A stretch of 64,000 nucleotides of DNA from Rhodococcus_G sp042879035 (GTDB taxonomy: Bacteria > Actinomycetota > Actinomycetes > Mycobacteriales > Mycobacteriaceae). Below, piece by piece: positions 1-8,933 of the stretch; the stretch's first letter is position 1; every line of letters begins with the position of its first letter. The position numbers and the translations under genes are program-made. The notes beneath the pieces were generated by a model, which saw only the letters and a list, made by a program, of their open reading frames with translations, was not told the DNA's origin and did not search any database. The stretch covers positions 124,001-188,000 of the forward strand of contig NZ_JBIAOU010000007.1 in the NCBI RefSeq assembly GCF_042879035.1, written 5' to 3'.

Positions 1-1295
1 ACGAGGCGGTTGCGCAGGTGGAAGTACGCCTGCCAGTCGATGGCGTCGTCCTTGTCCGACCACGCCATGTGCCAGATCGCGGCGCCGGGCATCGTCACGG
101 TCGGATAGCCGGCCGCGCGGGCCCGCAGACCGTACTCGGCGTCGTCCCACTTGATGAACAGCGGCAGCGGCTGCCCGATCTCCTCCGCGACGACACGCGG
201 GATCATGCACATCCACCAGCCGTTGAAGTCGACGTCGATGCGCCGGTGCAGCAGCTTCGAGTTCTCCCGGTCGCTGAGCGGGAACCGGGAGAAGTCGTGG
301 TCGTACTCGACGTTCGGCGCGGCCGACCACATGAAGATCGACCGGTCGACGACCTCGCCCATCGTGTGCAGGTGGCTGCGTTCCTGCAGGTTCAGCATCT
401 GACCGCCGACGAGCATCGGCGACTTCGCGAACCGGGCCATGGCCAGCGCGCGCAGGATCGAGTCGGGCTCGATCTCGATGTCGTCGTCCATGAACAGGAT
501 GTGTTCACAGGAGGTGGTCTTCAGCGCCTCGTACATGACGCGGCTGTAGCCGCCGGAGCCGCCGAGGTTGGGCTGGTCGTGGATGGCGAGCCGGTCCCCG
601 AGGACGGCGGCGGCCTCGGCGAACCCGGGCTCGTCGCGCACCTTGCGGGTGCCCTGGTCGGGGATGATCACGGCGTCGATCACGCCCAGCACCAGGGGGT
701 CGGAGCCGAGGGCGGCCAGCGCCTTGACGCAGTCGGTGGGCCGGTTGAAGGTCGGGATGCCGATGGCGACGCGTCCGGCGCCGGGGGCCTCGATCGGCGC
801 GTACCAGCCGGCCGCGACGAGCTCGACGTCGGTGTCGGTGGTGACGTCGAACCAGATCCAGCCGCCGTCCTCGAACGGCGCCAGTTCCACCTCGAACTCG
901 ACGGTGGTGGAGCCATCCGCCCCGCGGAACTCCTGGCCCTGCACATGGATTCGGGAGGAGTCCGCCTTCGAGCGGTACACGTCGACCCGTCCGTGGCCGG
1001 TCAGCTCGAGCCGCAGCACCACCGAGGTGAGCACGCTCCAGCGTCGCCAGTAGCTGGCCGGGAAGGCGTTGAAGTAACTGCACATCGACACCTCGGACTC
1101 TGCCCCGAGGGCGAGCGAGGTCCGCGACAGCGAATGCGCGCGACGGGAGTTGGTCGGCGACTCCTCGAGGTAGAGGGTGCGCACGTCGAGCGGCTCACCG
1201 GGCCGCGGCAGGATCACCCGCTGCAGCAGCGCCTTGCCGAGAAGTTCCCGGTCGTCGAACAGGGTGTCCTGCTCCAGCAGGTGCTTCGGGGTCAT
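1..1295 (-). CDS. glfT2: Galactofuranosyltransferase GlfT2 (3' end outside window)
   Basis: This is the processive UDP-galactofuranose transferase that extends the cell-wall galactan of mycolata at the inner membrane face. About 431 N-terminal residues are visible and the gene runs off the left edge. An N-terminal beta-sandwich-like part is followed by a GT-A domain with IPTFNRP, the metal-binding run MDDDIE near residue 269 and the acceptor-site motif KWDDAEYG near residue 383. The family is about 640 residues long. The ATG overlaps the glf stop codon (ATGA), so the two genes are probably translationally coupled, the same order as in mycobacteria. The identification is firm. Confidence 0.95.
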   Translation of the reverse strand, partial: MTPKHLLEQDTLFDDRELLGKALLQRVILPRPGEPLDVRTLYLEESPTNSRRAHSLSRTSLALGAESEVSMCSYFNAFPASYWRRWSVLTSVVLRLELTGHGRVDVYRSKADSSRIHVQGQEFRGADGSTTVEFEVELAPFEDGGWIWFDVTTDTDVELVAAGWYAPIEAPGAGRVAIGIPTFNRPTDCVKALAALGSDPLVLGVIDAVIIPDQGTRKVRDEPGFAEAAAVLGDRLAIHDQPNLGGSGGYSRVMYEALKTTSCEHILFMDDDIEIEPDSILRALAMARFAKSPMLVGGQMLNLQERSHLHTMGEVVDRSIFMWSAAPNVEYDHDFSRFPLSDRENSKLLHRRIDVDFNGWWMCMIPRVVAEEIGQPLPLFIKWDDAEYGLRARAAGYPTVTMPGAAIWHMAWSDKDDAIDWQAYFHLRNRL

Positions 1296-2512
1296 TCGTC
1301 GTTCCCGCCGCCGAGGGGTGCGCCGGACTCGAGGTGCGGGCGCAGGGTGTTGTCGAACATGCTCAGCGCGCTGGCGATCGCCATGTGCATGTCCAGGTAC
1401 TGGTAGGTGCCCAGCCGACCACCGAAGAGCACCTTCGCGTCCACGGTCTCCGCCTTGGCCCGCGCCCGGTACGCCTCGAGCTTCGTGCGGTCCTCGGGTG
1501 TGTTGATCGGGTAGTACGGCTCGTCGGTGGACTCGGCGAACCGGGAGAACTCCCGCATGATCACCGTCTTGTCGGCCGGGTACGTACGCTCGGGGTGGAA
1601 GTGCCGGAACTCGTGGATGCGGGTGTAGGGAACGTCCGCGTCGTTGTAGTTCATCACCGGCGTGCCCTGGAAGTCGCCGGTCGGCAGCACCTCGGTCTCG
1701 AAATCGAGGGTGCGCCAGCCGAGTTCGCCGTCCGCGTAGTCGAAGTACCGGTCCAGCGGTCCCGTGTAGACGACGGGGGCGTCGGGACTGGCCGCGCGCA
1801 GCTCGTCGCGGACGTCGAACCAGTCCGTGTTCAGCCGCACCTCGATGTTGTCGTCCTTCGCCATGCTCTCGAGCCACGCGGTGTAGCCGGCGACGGGCAG
1901 ACCCTCGTAGGTGTCGTTGAAGTAGCGGTTGTCGAAGGTGTACCGGACGGGCAGGCGGGTGATGTTGCCCGCGGGCAGGTTCTTGGGGTCCGTCTGCCAC
2001 TGCTTGGCCGTGTAGTCGCGGACGAACGCCTCGTAGAGGGGCCGGCCGATCAGCGAGATCGCCTTCTCCTCGAGGTTGCTCGCGTCCTTGGTGTCGATCT
2101 CGGCGGCCTGCTCGGCGATCAGCGCGCGCGCCTCGTCGGGGGTGAAGTACTTGCCGAAGAACTGCGACACCAGCCCGAGGCCCATCGGGAACTGGTAGGC
2201 CTGGCCCTGGTGCATCGCGAAGACGCGGTGCTGGTAGCCGGTGAAGTCGGTGAACTGGTTGACGTAGTCCCAGACGCGCTTGTTCGAGGTGTGGAACAGG
2301 TGCGCCCCGTACCGGTGGACCTCGATGCCGGTCTCGGGTTCGGCCTCCGAGTACGCGTTGCCGCCGATGTGGTGTCTGCGGTCGAGGACCAGCACCCTCT
2401 TCCCCAGCTGCGTTGCGGCTCGTTCCGCAACGGTCAGTCCGAAGAATCCGGATCCGACGATGATCAGGTCGTACTGGCCGGTGGTCGCGGAGCCTGGGGA
2501 TACGGAGGTCAC
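1292..2512 (-). CDS. glf: UDP-galactopyranose mutase
   Basis: Glf is a cytosolic flavoenzyme that converts UDP-galactopyranose to UDP-galactofuranose, the donor used by GlfT2. The GxGxxG FAD site is at residues 20-25 (IIVGSGFFG), followed by RRHHIGG and the family blocks YGAHLFHT and FGRLG-like FGGRLGTYQYLDMHMAI. I chose the GTG at 2512, giving about 406 residues. A TACCCT -10 box lies 8 bases before it, suggesting a leaderless message. A longer reading from 2578 adds a basic, non-conserved tail and was not used. Confidence 0.95.
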   Translation of the reverse strand: MTSVSPGSATTGQYDLIIVGSGFFGLTVAERAATQLGKRVLVLDRRHHIGGNAYSEAEPETGIEVHRYGAHLFHTSNKRVWDYVNQFTDFTGYQHRVFAMHQGQAYQFPMGLGLVSQFFGKYFTPDEARALIAEQAAEIDTKDASNLEEKAISLIGRPLYEAFVRDYTAKQWQTDPKNLPAGNITRLPVRYTFDNRYFNDTYEGLPVAGYTAWLESMAKDDNIEVRLNTDWFDVRDELRAASPDAPVVYTGPLDRYFDYADGELGWRTLDFETEVLPTGDFQGTPVMNYNDADVPYTRIHEFRHFHPERTYPADKTVIMREFSRFAESTDEPYYPINTPEDRTKLEAYRARAKAETVDAKVLFGGRLGTYQYLDMHMAIASALSMFDNTLRPHLESGAPLGGGNDE

Positions 2513-2587
2513 GGGCAACCAGGGTATCGGACGGAGGCGGCTGCGCCGCCTGTGAGTGCTTTTGGTAGCCGGGACCACCAGAAACGC

Positions 2588-3331
2588 TCACAGGGCACGC
2601 AGCGCCGCCCGGACGAACTCGGCACCGGCGCGTCCGCCGTAGTTGGCGGCGAACCGCTCGTCCTCGACATACATGTCGGCGAGGCCGAGGATGTACTCCC
2701 GGTTCGGCTCGCCGCCGTACCCGGGCGTCCCGGGGACGGAAGCCAGCCACTCGACGTGCCTGCGGGCCAGATCCCGGGCCTGCGGGCCGGCGGGGTCGAT
2801 CCCGGCCTCGGCGGCCGCCGTCCAGTCCGCGGCCAGCCGGGCGGCTCGCTGCTTCCAGTCGCCGCGCTCGGTGTCGGACATCGACGTCCACCAGCGGTCG
2901 CCGTCGGCGTAGGCCTGCTCGCCCCACCGCTGCTCGACCTCGTCCCGGTATCGGGTGTGATCGAAACCGTCGAACATCTCCTCAGCCATCAGAGGCTCTC
3001 CTCTCTCCGTCTTTTCCAAGGTGGTGCGCACCGACGCGATCTGCCTGCCGATGCGTTCTCGCTGCTGTTCGAGAAGCTCCAGATGGGTGCGCAGCGCGGT
3101 GGCCGGGTCCCGCTGCCCGTCCAGGACCTCCGCGATCGCGGACAGTCCCAGCCCGAGGTCGCGCAGCAGGAGGATCCGCTGCAGCCGGACCAGGGCGTCC
3201 TCGTCGTAGTAGCGGTACCCGTTGGTGCCGATCCGGCTCGGTGCGAGCAGGCCGCGGTCCCCGTAGTGCCGCAGGGTGCGGCTGGTGACACCTGCCGCCC
3301 TGGCCAGGTCCTGGATCGACCATTCGCGCAT
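2588..3331 (-). CDS. MerR-family regulator, TipA-like
   Basis: The N-terminal winged helix-turn-helix is typical of MerR proteins (residues 1-70, with TSRTLRHYGDRGLL). A coiled-coil dimerization helix follows at about 75-112. The C-terminal 130 residues resemble the TipAS drug-binding domain (MFDGFDHTRYRDEVEQRWG). At 247 residues the length matches TipAL proteins, which bind thiopeptides and other amphiphilic compounds and activate their own promoter. The upstream promoter has the stretched 19-base spacer expected for MerR activation. It is divergent from nat, and no other target is obvious. Confidence 0.85.
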   Translation of the reverse strand: MREWSIQDLARAAGVTSRTLRHYGDRGLLAPSRIGTNGYRYYDEDALVRLQRILLLRDLGLGLSAIAEVLDGQRDPATALRTHLELLEQQRERIGRQIASVRTTLEKTERGEPLMAEEMFDGFDHTRYRDEVEQRWGEQAYADGDRWWTSMSDTERGDWKQRAARLAADWTAAAEAGIDPAGPQARDLARRHVEWLASVPGTPGYGGEPNREYILGLADMYVEDERFAANYGGRAGAEFVRAALRAL

Positions 3332-3337
3332 GACACC

Positions 3338-3370
3338 AGCGTGCCGGTTGACGCTGCGTCAATGTCAACC
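3338..3370 (-). promoter_or_regulatory. MerR-type promoter with 19-base spacer
   Basis: Reading leftward, TTGACA (3368-3363) and a CACGCT -10 (3343-3338) are separated by 19 bases. The inverted repeat GGTTGAC-N11-GTCAACC (3346-3370) spans the -35 and spacer. A long spacer holding a dyad is the hallmark of MerR-activated promoters. The ATG follows the -10 by six bases, so the message may be leaderless. Confidence 0.6.
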
Positions 3371-3438
3371 GTGAGTCCTTCCGGTCCGCCACCGGGCCGA
3401 AAGGACTCACGGGCGGCGGAGCCGCCTAGCCTGACCGA

Positions 3439-4245
3439 GTGACCTTCGACCTCGACGCGTACCTCTCCCGGATCGGCTTCGACGGACCGCGCACCCCGAC
3501 CCGGGAGACCCTCGACGCGATCGCCGCCCGGCACACCACCGCGATCCCGTTCGAGAACCTCGACCCCTTCCGGGGTGTCCCGAACCGCCTGGACATCGAG
3601 TCGCTGCAGCGCAAACTCGTGCACGGCGGCCGCGGCGGCTACTGCTTCGAACACGGGTTGCTGCTGCGGGCCGCGCTTCTCGACCTCGGTTTCACCGTCA
3701 CCCCGCTCGCCGGCCGGGTGCTGTGGGGCGGGGACGTGACGGCGATCACGGCCCGCACCCACATGCTGCTGCTGGTCGACCTCGACGACGAGCGCCGCGT
3801 GATCGACACCGGCTTCGGCGGGATGACGCTGACCGGGACGCTGCGGCTCGAGCGGGACACCGAGCAGCCGACCCCACTCGAACCGTTCCGGCTGGTCGAC
3901 GTGGGCGGCGACTGGGCGATGCAGGCACTCGTCGGCAGCGAGTGGCGCACCACGTACCGGTTCGACCTGCACCCGCAGTACCCGGTCGACTACGAGCCCA
4001 CCAACTGGTACCTGTCGACATGGCCGCAGTCGAGGTTCGTCACGTCGCTGATGGCGGCGCGCGCGACCGCGGATCGGCGCTTCGCGCTCGCCGGGCGCCG
4101 GCTGTCGGTGCATCACTCCGACGGGACGTCGGAGCGTCGGGTGATCACCGACATCGACGAGTTCCGGACGGTTCTCGAACGGGACTTCCTGATCGACACC
4201 TCCGGCCTCGACGGACTCGACGCGGCGTTCGACCGCCTCGACTAG
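3439..4245 (+). CDS. nat: Arylamine N-acetyltransferase
   Basis: NAT transfers an acetyl or other acyl group from CoA to arylamines and hydrazines. The catalytic triad is visible: Cys69 in GGYCFEHG, His108 in ARTHMLL and Asp123 in VIDTGFGG. The 268 residues fit the family (about 275-285). In mycobacteria nat lies with the hsa cholesterol genes, but here it stands alone. The start is GTG, with TAGCCT (3427-3432) six bases before it, consistent with a leaderless message. Confidence 0.93.
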   Translation: MTFDLDAYLSRIGFDGPRTPTRETLDAIAARHTTAIPFENLDPFRGVPNRLDIESLQRKLVHGGRGGYCFEHGLLLRAALLDLGFTVTPLAGRVLWGGDVTAITARTHMLLLVDLDDERRVIDTGFGGMTLTGTLRLERDTEQPTPLEPFRLVDVGGDWAMQALVGSEWRTTYRFDLHPQYPVDYEPTNWYLSTWPQSRFVTSLMAARATADRRFALAGRRLSVHHSDGTSERRVITDIDEFRTVLERDFLIDTSGLDGLDAAFDRLD

Positions 4246-4307
4246 CCAGGTTCGGCAAGCCTTCCATTGCTGGTGCGGACCGTTTCGCGGCGGTTAGCGT
4301 CGACGGT

Positions 4308-5030
4308 ATGGAATCGATTGAGCGCCAACAGCGAGACGACGCGGCACCGCCCGGCCAGGGCCTCAACGCGAAGCTGAACTGGCTGCGCGCCGGCGTCCTC
4401 GGCGCGAACGACGGCATCGTCTCGACGGCGGGCCTGGTGGTCGGTGTCGCGGCCGCGACCGTGGACCGCGGCCCGATCCTGACGGCGGGTGTCGCCGGTC
4501 TCGCCGCCGGGGCGGTGTCGATGGCGCTCGGCGAGTACGTGTCGGTGAGCACCCAACGCGACTCGGAGCGTGCGCTTCTCGCGAAGGAACGCCGGGAACT
4601 GCGCGAGGTGCCCGACGCCGAATTGCAGGAGCTGGCGGACCTGTACGAGGCGAAGGGCCTGTCCCCCACCACCGCTCGCCAGGTCGCGGTGGAACTGACC
4701 GAGCACGACGCGTTCGCGGCGCACGCGGAGGCCGAACTCGGTATCGACCCGGACGACCTGACGAATCCGTGGCAGGCGGCGGGATCGTCGGCGGTGTCGT
4801 TCACGATCGGCGCGCTGCTGCCGCTGATCGCGATTCTGGCCACGCCGCCGCACATCCGGATCCCGGTGACGTTCGTGGCGGTGCTGGTGGCACTCGCGCT
4901 GACCGGCAGCATCAGCGCGCGGCTCGGCGGTTCGAGCCGGGTGCGGGCGGTGTCCCGGGTGGTCCTCGGTGGTGCGGTCGCGATGGCGGTCACGTACGTG
5001 ATCGGTCAGGCGTTCGGCACGGTCGTCTGA
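4308..5030 (+). CDS. VIT-family (CCC1-like) metal transporter
   Basis: This 240-residue membrane protein has the VIT family pattern. A first helix pair (LNWLRAGVLGANDGIVST and a Gly/Ala-rich segment, residues 22-70) is followed by GEYVSVSTQRDSE. A charged cytosolic helical domain comes next (about 80-150), then three C-terminal helices. Family members move Fe2+ or Mn2+, often out of the cytosol. The metal used here is not known. TAGCGT lies 7 bases before the ATG. The 3' end overlaps the convergent tetR gene by 25 bases. Confidence 0.88.
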   Translation: MESIERQQRDDAAPPGQGLNAKLNWLRAGVLGANDGIVSTAGLVVGVAAATVDRGPILTAGVAGLAAGAVSMALGEYVSVSTQRDSERALLAKERRELREVPDAELQELADLYEAKGLSPTTARQVAVELTEHDAFAAHAEAELGIDPDDLTNPWQAAGSSAVSFTIGALLPLIAILATPPHIRIPVTFVAVLVALALTGSISARLGGSSRVRAVSRVVLGGAVAMAVTYVIGQAFGTVV

Positions 5031-5593
5031 CCGGGGACGAGCGCGGGCACCACGAACTGTTCGACCATCGTGCGCTCGTCGTCGGCGTCCGCGCCGGGGA
5101 CGGTGAGCAGGGACACGATCACCCGCACCACCCAGCGCGCCTGCCGCGACAGTGCCGCGCGGTCGACGCCGGCACCGCCCACCCCCGCGAGGAACGCCGC
5201 GCCCAGCACCTCGATCACCTCCGAGGTGCCGGCCAGTTCGGACGCGATCCCGGCGTCGCCGACCTCGAACCACGCTGCGAGGGTATGTGTTTCGCGCACC
5301 CGCCGGACGGACGCGAGGATCGCCTCGGTGACCCGCTGCGCCGGGTCGGCGATCGTCGCGACCTCGGCGGCCACCTGCTCGCCGACCCGGCGCGCCTCGC
5401 GGTGCACGAACGCGCGATGCAACGCGCCGCGGCCGTCGAAGTACCGGTACAGCGTCGCCCGCGAGCACCCGGCCGCCTTCGCGACGTCCGCCATGCCGGT
5501 GGTGGCGACGCCGCGCCGGGCGAACAGGTCCGCGGCGGCGTCGAGGATCTTCTCGGCCGCCGCCTCGGACCTCTCGTCCCGCAGCCAGTTCAC
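5006..5593 (-). CDS. TetR regulator coupled to P450
   Basis: This is a 195-residue TetR/AcrR-type repressor. Its N-terminal helix-turn-helix (ILDAAADLFARRG to SRATLYRYF, residues 16-52) is clear and the C-terminal ligand domain is divergent. The GTG start overlaps the P450 stop codon (GTGA), so it is translated from the P450 message. It probably represses that operon through the TGAnACA-N10-TGTnTCA dyad over the P450 promoter. The 3' end overlaps the convergent VIT gene. Confidence 0.85.
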   Translation of the reverse strand: MNWLRDERSEAAAEKILDAAADLFARRGVATTGMADVAKAAGCSRATLYRYFDGRGALHRAFVHREARRVGEQVAAEVATIADPAQRVTEAILASVRRVRETHTLAAWFEVGDAGIASELAGTSEVIEVLGAAFLAGVGGAGVDRAALSRQARWVVRVIVSLLTVPGADADDERTMVEQFVVPALVPGQTTVPNA

Positions 5594-6825
5594 GACCGCA
5601 CCCGGAACGGGACGTGCGTGGGTCGGCGTACGTAATTACCTGCGGCATACGTGATCCCGTCGACATCGACCTCGAAGTCGGGACAGCGGGCGAGCAGTTC
5701 CTCGAGTGCGACGCGGGCCTGCATCCGGGCGGCCGCGGCGCCGAGGCAGTGGTGTCCGCCGTGACTGAACGTCATGATCTGCCGGGGCGCGCGCAGCACG
5801 TCCAGCTCTTCCGCGTCGGATCCGTACATGTGCGGGTCCCGGTTGGCGGAACCGTAGACCAGCAACACCTTTCGTCCCGCCGGGATCGTCACGTCGTGCA
5901 GCGTGACGTCACGCGTGGTGGTGCGGGCCAGTCCCTGCACCGGCGAGGTGAGACGCAGCAGTTCGTCGACGGCGTCGGGAATCCGGGACGGGTCCGCGAG
6001 CAGCAGCGCGCGCTGGTCCCGGCGCAGGGTGAGCAGCGCGGACGATCCGCCGAGCATGCCGGTGGTGGTGTCGTTGCCGCCGGTGACCATCGTGAACGCG
6101 AATCCGAGGATCGAGAGCATGCCTGCGATGTCGCCGTCCGCGCCCATTCCCGACGCGACGAGGTGCGAGACGGTGTCGTCGCCGAGGTCGCCGGTCGCGG
6201 CCTCGACGCGTCGCCGCGCGACGAGCTCGCCGAAGTAGCCCATGAGCTCGCCGACCGCGGTCGCGGCCTCGAGCGGATCACCGGTCGCGTTCGCGGCGAC
6301 GATGGCGTCGGTCCAGCCGTCGAACCGTCCCCGATCCTCCTCGGGAACCCCCAGATAGTGCGCGACCACCATGCTCGGCAGCGGCTTGAACAGGTCGGTG
6401 ACGATGTCGCCCTCGCCGGCCGAGCGCAATCCCTCGATGCGCTCGACGACGAACGCGCGGACGGCGGGTTCGACGGCCTCCACCTGGCGCGGCGTGAACC
6501 CGCGGGCGACGAGTTTGCGGAAGTCGGTGTGCTGCGGCGGATCCTGCATCACGAGTGGCGGGTTGTCGCGCAGGCCGATCTTGTCGAGTTCGCCGTAACT
6601 GGTGGTCAGCCCGTCCGCGGACGAGAACGTCACGTGGTCGCGGGCGGCGGCGAACACGTCGGCGTGCCGGGTCAGGACCCAGTAGTCGTCGTGCGGCGCC
6701 GACGCGGGCACCACGCGGTGCACGGGGTCGTCGTCGCGCAGCCGGGCGTACATGCCGAACGGATCGCGCCAGGTCTCCCCCGAGGGCGGCACGTAGGCCG
6801 CCTTACCGGACATTGTCGTCGTCAT
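5590..6825 (-). CDS. Cytochrome P450 (first of two)
   Basis: This is a soluble bacterial class I P450 of 411 residues. The I-helix carries GGNDTT, the ExxR motif is ELLR, and the heme loop is FSHGGHHCLG with Cys360 as thiolate ligand. It would need ferredoxin and a reductase, but none is adjacent. The substrate is unknown. I chose the ATG at 6825 because a promoter ends six bases before it. An ATG at 6849 would lie inside that promoter. Confidence 0.93.
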   Translation of the reverse strand: MTTTMSGKAAYVPPSGETWRDPFGMYARLRDDDPVHRVVPASAPHDDYWVLTRHADVFAAARDHVTFSSADGLTTSYGELDKIGLRDNPPLVMQDPPQHTDFRKLVARGFTPRQVEAVEPAVRAFVVERIEGLRSAGEGDIVTDLFKPLPSMVVAHYLGVPEEDRGRFDGWTDAIVAANATGDPLEAATAVGELMGYFGELVARRRVEAATGDLGDDTVSHLVASGMGADGDIAGMLSILGFAFTMVTGGNDTTTGMLGGSSALLTLRRDQRALLLADPSRIPDAVDELLRLTSPVQGLARTTTRDVTLHDVTIPAGRKVLLVYGSANRDPHMYGSDAEELDVLRAPRQIMTFSHGGHHCLGAAAARMQARVALEELLARCPDFEVDVDGITYAAGNYVRRPTHVPFRVRS

Positions 6826-6831
6826 GTTTCG

Positions 6832-6860
6832 AGAATGAGACAGATTCATCAATGTGTCAA
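6832..6860 (-). promoter_or_regulatory. P450-tetR promoter and dyad operator
   Basis: TTGACA (6860-6855), a 17-base spacer and CATTCT (6837-6832) end six bases before the P450 ATG, implying a leaderless message. The inverted repeat TGAGACA-N10-TGTGTCA (6836-6859, six of seven pairs matching) covers almost the whole promoter. It is a plausible site for the TetR protein encoded by the second gene of the operon. Confidence 0.6.
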
Positions 6861-6906
6861 TATCCGGCGGGTGTAGCCTCGGCTCACCGCCGACAGGAGG
6901 CCGACG

Positions 6907-7128
6907 ATGAGCGCCACCCGCAAGCAGAAGGTCCTGACCCAGTTGGAGTTGATGATCGAATCGACCAACCCCGACTTCGCGCCACCCGCACCCGACGAGG
7001 ACTCCCGGAAAGCCGCCCCCGAACCCGGCCACGAACGCCTCGTCGAGCTGCATCGCCTGGTGATCGAGGCGGGCGACGACGACCCGATCGTCGACGAGGC
7101 CGCCGCGGAGATCGACCTCCCCGACTGA
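6907..7128 (+). CDS. Small acidic hypothetical protein
   Basis: This 73-residue protein has a strong ribosome-binding site (AGGAGG at 6892-6897). It begins with a basic helix, then a Pro/Asp-rich linker, and ends in an acidic helical tail (VDEAAAEIDLPD). There is no membrane segment or known motif. It is transcribed away from the P450 operon. I do not recognise the family. Confidence 0.6.
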   Translation: MSATRKQKVLTQLELMIESTNPDFAPPAPDEDSRKAAPEPGHERLVELHRLVIEAGDDDPIVDEAAAEIDLPD

Positions 7129-7149
7129 CCGGCCGACACGGATGCCCGG

Positions 7150-7335
7150 TCAGCCGACCAGCGTTCGACAGACAGCCGTCTCGAAGTCGAGGTAGCCACC
7201 GGGTGACACGGCGTCCGCGAACGGCCGGATCGCGTCCCAGTCGTCGACCGGCGCCCCCGCACGTTCCGCGGGTCGAGTCCCGAGAGCATGCCCCGAGGCC
7301 AGCGGTCCGCGGGGGTCGGGAGAACACCCGAGCTG
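7150..7335 (-). pseudogene. In-frame open stretch after the SpoIID stop codon
   Basis: Directly after the stop of the SpoIID-like gene, the same frame stays open for about 61 codons. It ends in protein-like sequence (VDDWDAIRPFADAV, PGGYLDFETAVCR) before a TGA at 7150. No start codon lies in this frame. It may be a gene remnant or a lost C-terminal extension. I do not recognise the family. Confidence 0.3.
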
Positions 7336-8847
7336 TCAGCCGGCGCTTCCTGTGGGCAGTTCGGAGATCACGACGCTGGCGTCGATCACCTGCGCGCCGA
7401 GCGTCGGCGTCCACACGATCGCGCCGCCCTCGAACATCCGGAACTTCCCGGCCTCGTCGGGCATCGCCATCTCGGGTCCGATCGGCTCGCCGAGCGGCCC
7501 GGCGGCGCCACCGATCTCGGCGTACTTCTTCTCGATCTCGGTCGGCGGGACGGCCGCGTTCGGTTCGGCGAGCGTGTCGGGGGCAGGGCTCGGGCCCACG
7601 CCGGCGACGAGGCCCTCGGTGACAGTGAACCAGTCGGACTTGAGCCCGAGCCTGGTTCGCGCCTCCATGCCGGAAACCCTTGCGGTGCCGCCGGATCCGA
7701 CGACCTCCAGTTCCGCGATGCGGCCGCCGTCGGCACCGAGGTTGTTGCGTTCGACCACGGCGATCGACGTCAGGTCGCCCACACCGAACGCCTTCGCGAT
7801 CTCCCCGGCGGTGAGGGTCTGCGTCCAGTCGTGGTTCGGCGAGAGCGCGTCACCCAGGTCCTCGACCGCGGGGAAGACTCCACCGGCGGTGTATCCACCT
7901 GTGGAGGAGGAGAACTCGGTCGACACGGGCTGCCCGTCGCGGGTCACCACCTTGCCCGCCGTGGTGCGCACGGCCTCGGTGGTACGCGGATCCTCCTTGG
8001 CGGACCCCCCGTACACCTGGCAGTCCTGGGTATCACAGGTTTCCGCGTAGGGGTACCGGTGTTCGGTCGCGGCGTAGGAGCGGGCGGCGATCGCCTGCGC
8101 GCGCAGCGCTTCGGCACCGCCGGTGTCGGCCCAGTCGGCCTTCGACTCGACCGGCACGACCCCGAGGAGGTAGTCCTCGATGTCGAGATGGTTCAGAACC
8201 CGCGGTTCGAGGCCGTCGAGCGCGACACCGAGCGACCCTCGGAAGGTGTTGCCGCCGCATAGTTTCAGGTGTTCGCTCACCGGCCGGTCCGGTGACAGGT
8301 CGATCGGATCGACCCACGGGTGGTCGGTCGTGGCCTGCCACAGCACGGCACCGTCGCAGCCGTCGGTGACGACCACCGCCGCGCCGCCGCCCGGGGTCGC
8401 GGTCAGGTGCACGCCCTCGCCGGGAGCCACGTCGCGACCGGCGACGCTGGCCCCGGCGTCGGAGGTCACGTTCAGCCCCTGACCGTCGAGCCCGACGAGC
8501 CGGACGCCGATGCGGGTCTCGTCGAGCTGGCCCAGTTCGGTACCGCCGTAGTAGTAGCCGACGATGCGTTCGGCGGACCAGCCCTCGTTCTTCGCGTAGC
8601 CGTAGGCGCCCCACTGACCCATGCCGCGCCCGTGGCCGTTCCCGTGTCCGGAAAGGGTGAAGGGGGTGTCCGCGGCGACGACCGGCGCCACGCCGGGCCG
8701 CGTGAAGTCGATGGCGGACACGCCGACGGCGGCGCCGACGACCAGGACCGGGGCGACGCCGAGCGCCAGTGCGCGCCGGGGCAGCGACGCGCGTCCACCA
8801 CGTTCGGTTCGACCTCGCAGAACGGTCGTGCGACGGAGTTTCGCCAT
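7336..8847 (-). CDS. Secreted SpoIID/LytB-domain protein with LGFP repeat
   Basis: A signal anchor (residues 24-48) precedes a SpoIID/LytB domain with GHGNGHGRGMGQWGAYGYA, then LRAQAIAARSYA and STGGYT. SpoIID proteins are lytic transglycosylases acting on denuded glycan. A single LGFP-type repeat near the C-terminus (AGPLGEPIGPEM) is a module thought to anchor proteins to the mycolate cell wall. The length is 503 residues. It is divergent from a second LGFP protein, the amidase at 9087, so the pair probably serves wall remodelling. Confidence 0.88.
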   Translation of the reverse strand: MAKLRRTTVLRGRTERGGRASLPRRALALGVAPVLVVGAAVGVSAIDFTRPGVAPVVAADTPFTLSGHGNGHGRGMGQWGAYGYAKNEGWSAERIVGYYYGGTELGQLDETRIGVRLVGLDGQGLNVTSDAGASVAGRDVAPGEGVHLTATPGGGAAVVVTDGCDGAVLWQATTDHPWVDPIDLSPDRPVSEHLKLCGGNTFRGSLGVALDGLEPRVLNHLDIEDYLLGVVPVESKADWADTGGAEALRAQAIAARSYAATEHRYPYAETCDTQDCQVYGGSAKEDPRTTEAVRTTAGKVVTRDGQPVSTEFSSSTGGYTAGGVFPAVEDLGDALSPNHDWTQTLTAGEIAKAFGVGDLTSIAVVERNNLGADGGRIAELEVVGSGGTARVSGMEARTRLGLKSDWFTVTEGLVAGVGPSPAPDTLAEPNAAVPPTEIEKKYAEIGGAAGPLGEPIGPEMAMPDEAGKFRMFEGGAIVWTPTLGAQVIDASVVISELPTGSAG

Positions 8848-8933
8848 GGTCCGGTCTCCTGTCGGCGGTTGCGTGCGGCCGCCGGGCGGCGCAGTCGCCC
8901 GCCGGGGCCTCGAAGCAAAGTCTCAATCTAAAG

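Noticed and set aside
1334..3442. Long plus-strand open frame of 702 codons over glf and the MerR gene
   Set aside because: It is an antisense shadow of two well-recognised genes in GC-rich DNA. Its composition (Val/Gly/Arg/Asp-rich, no motif) is not protein-like.
7255..7285. tRNA-like T-arm (GGGTCGAGTCCC)
   Set aside because: No acceptor or anticodon stems can be formed around it.
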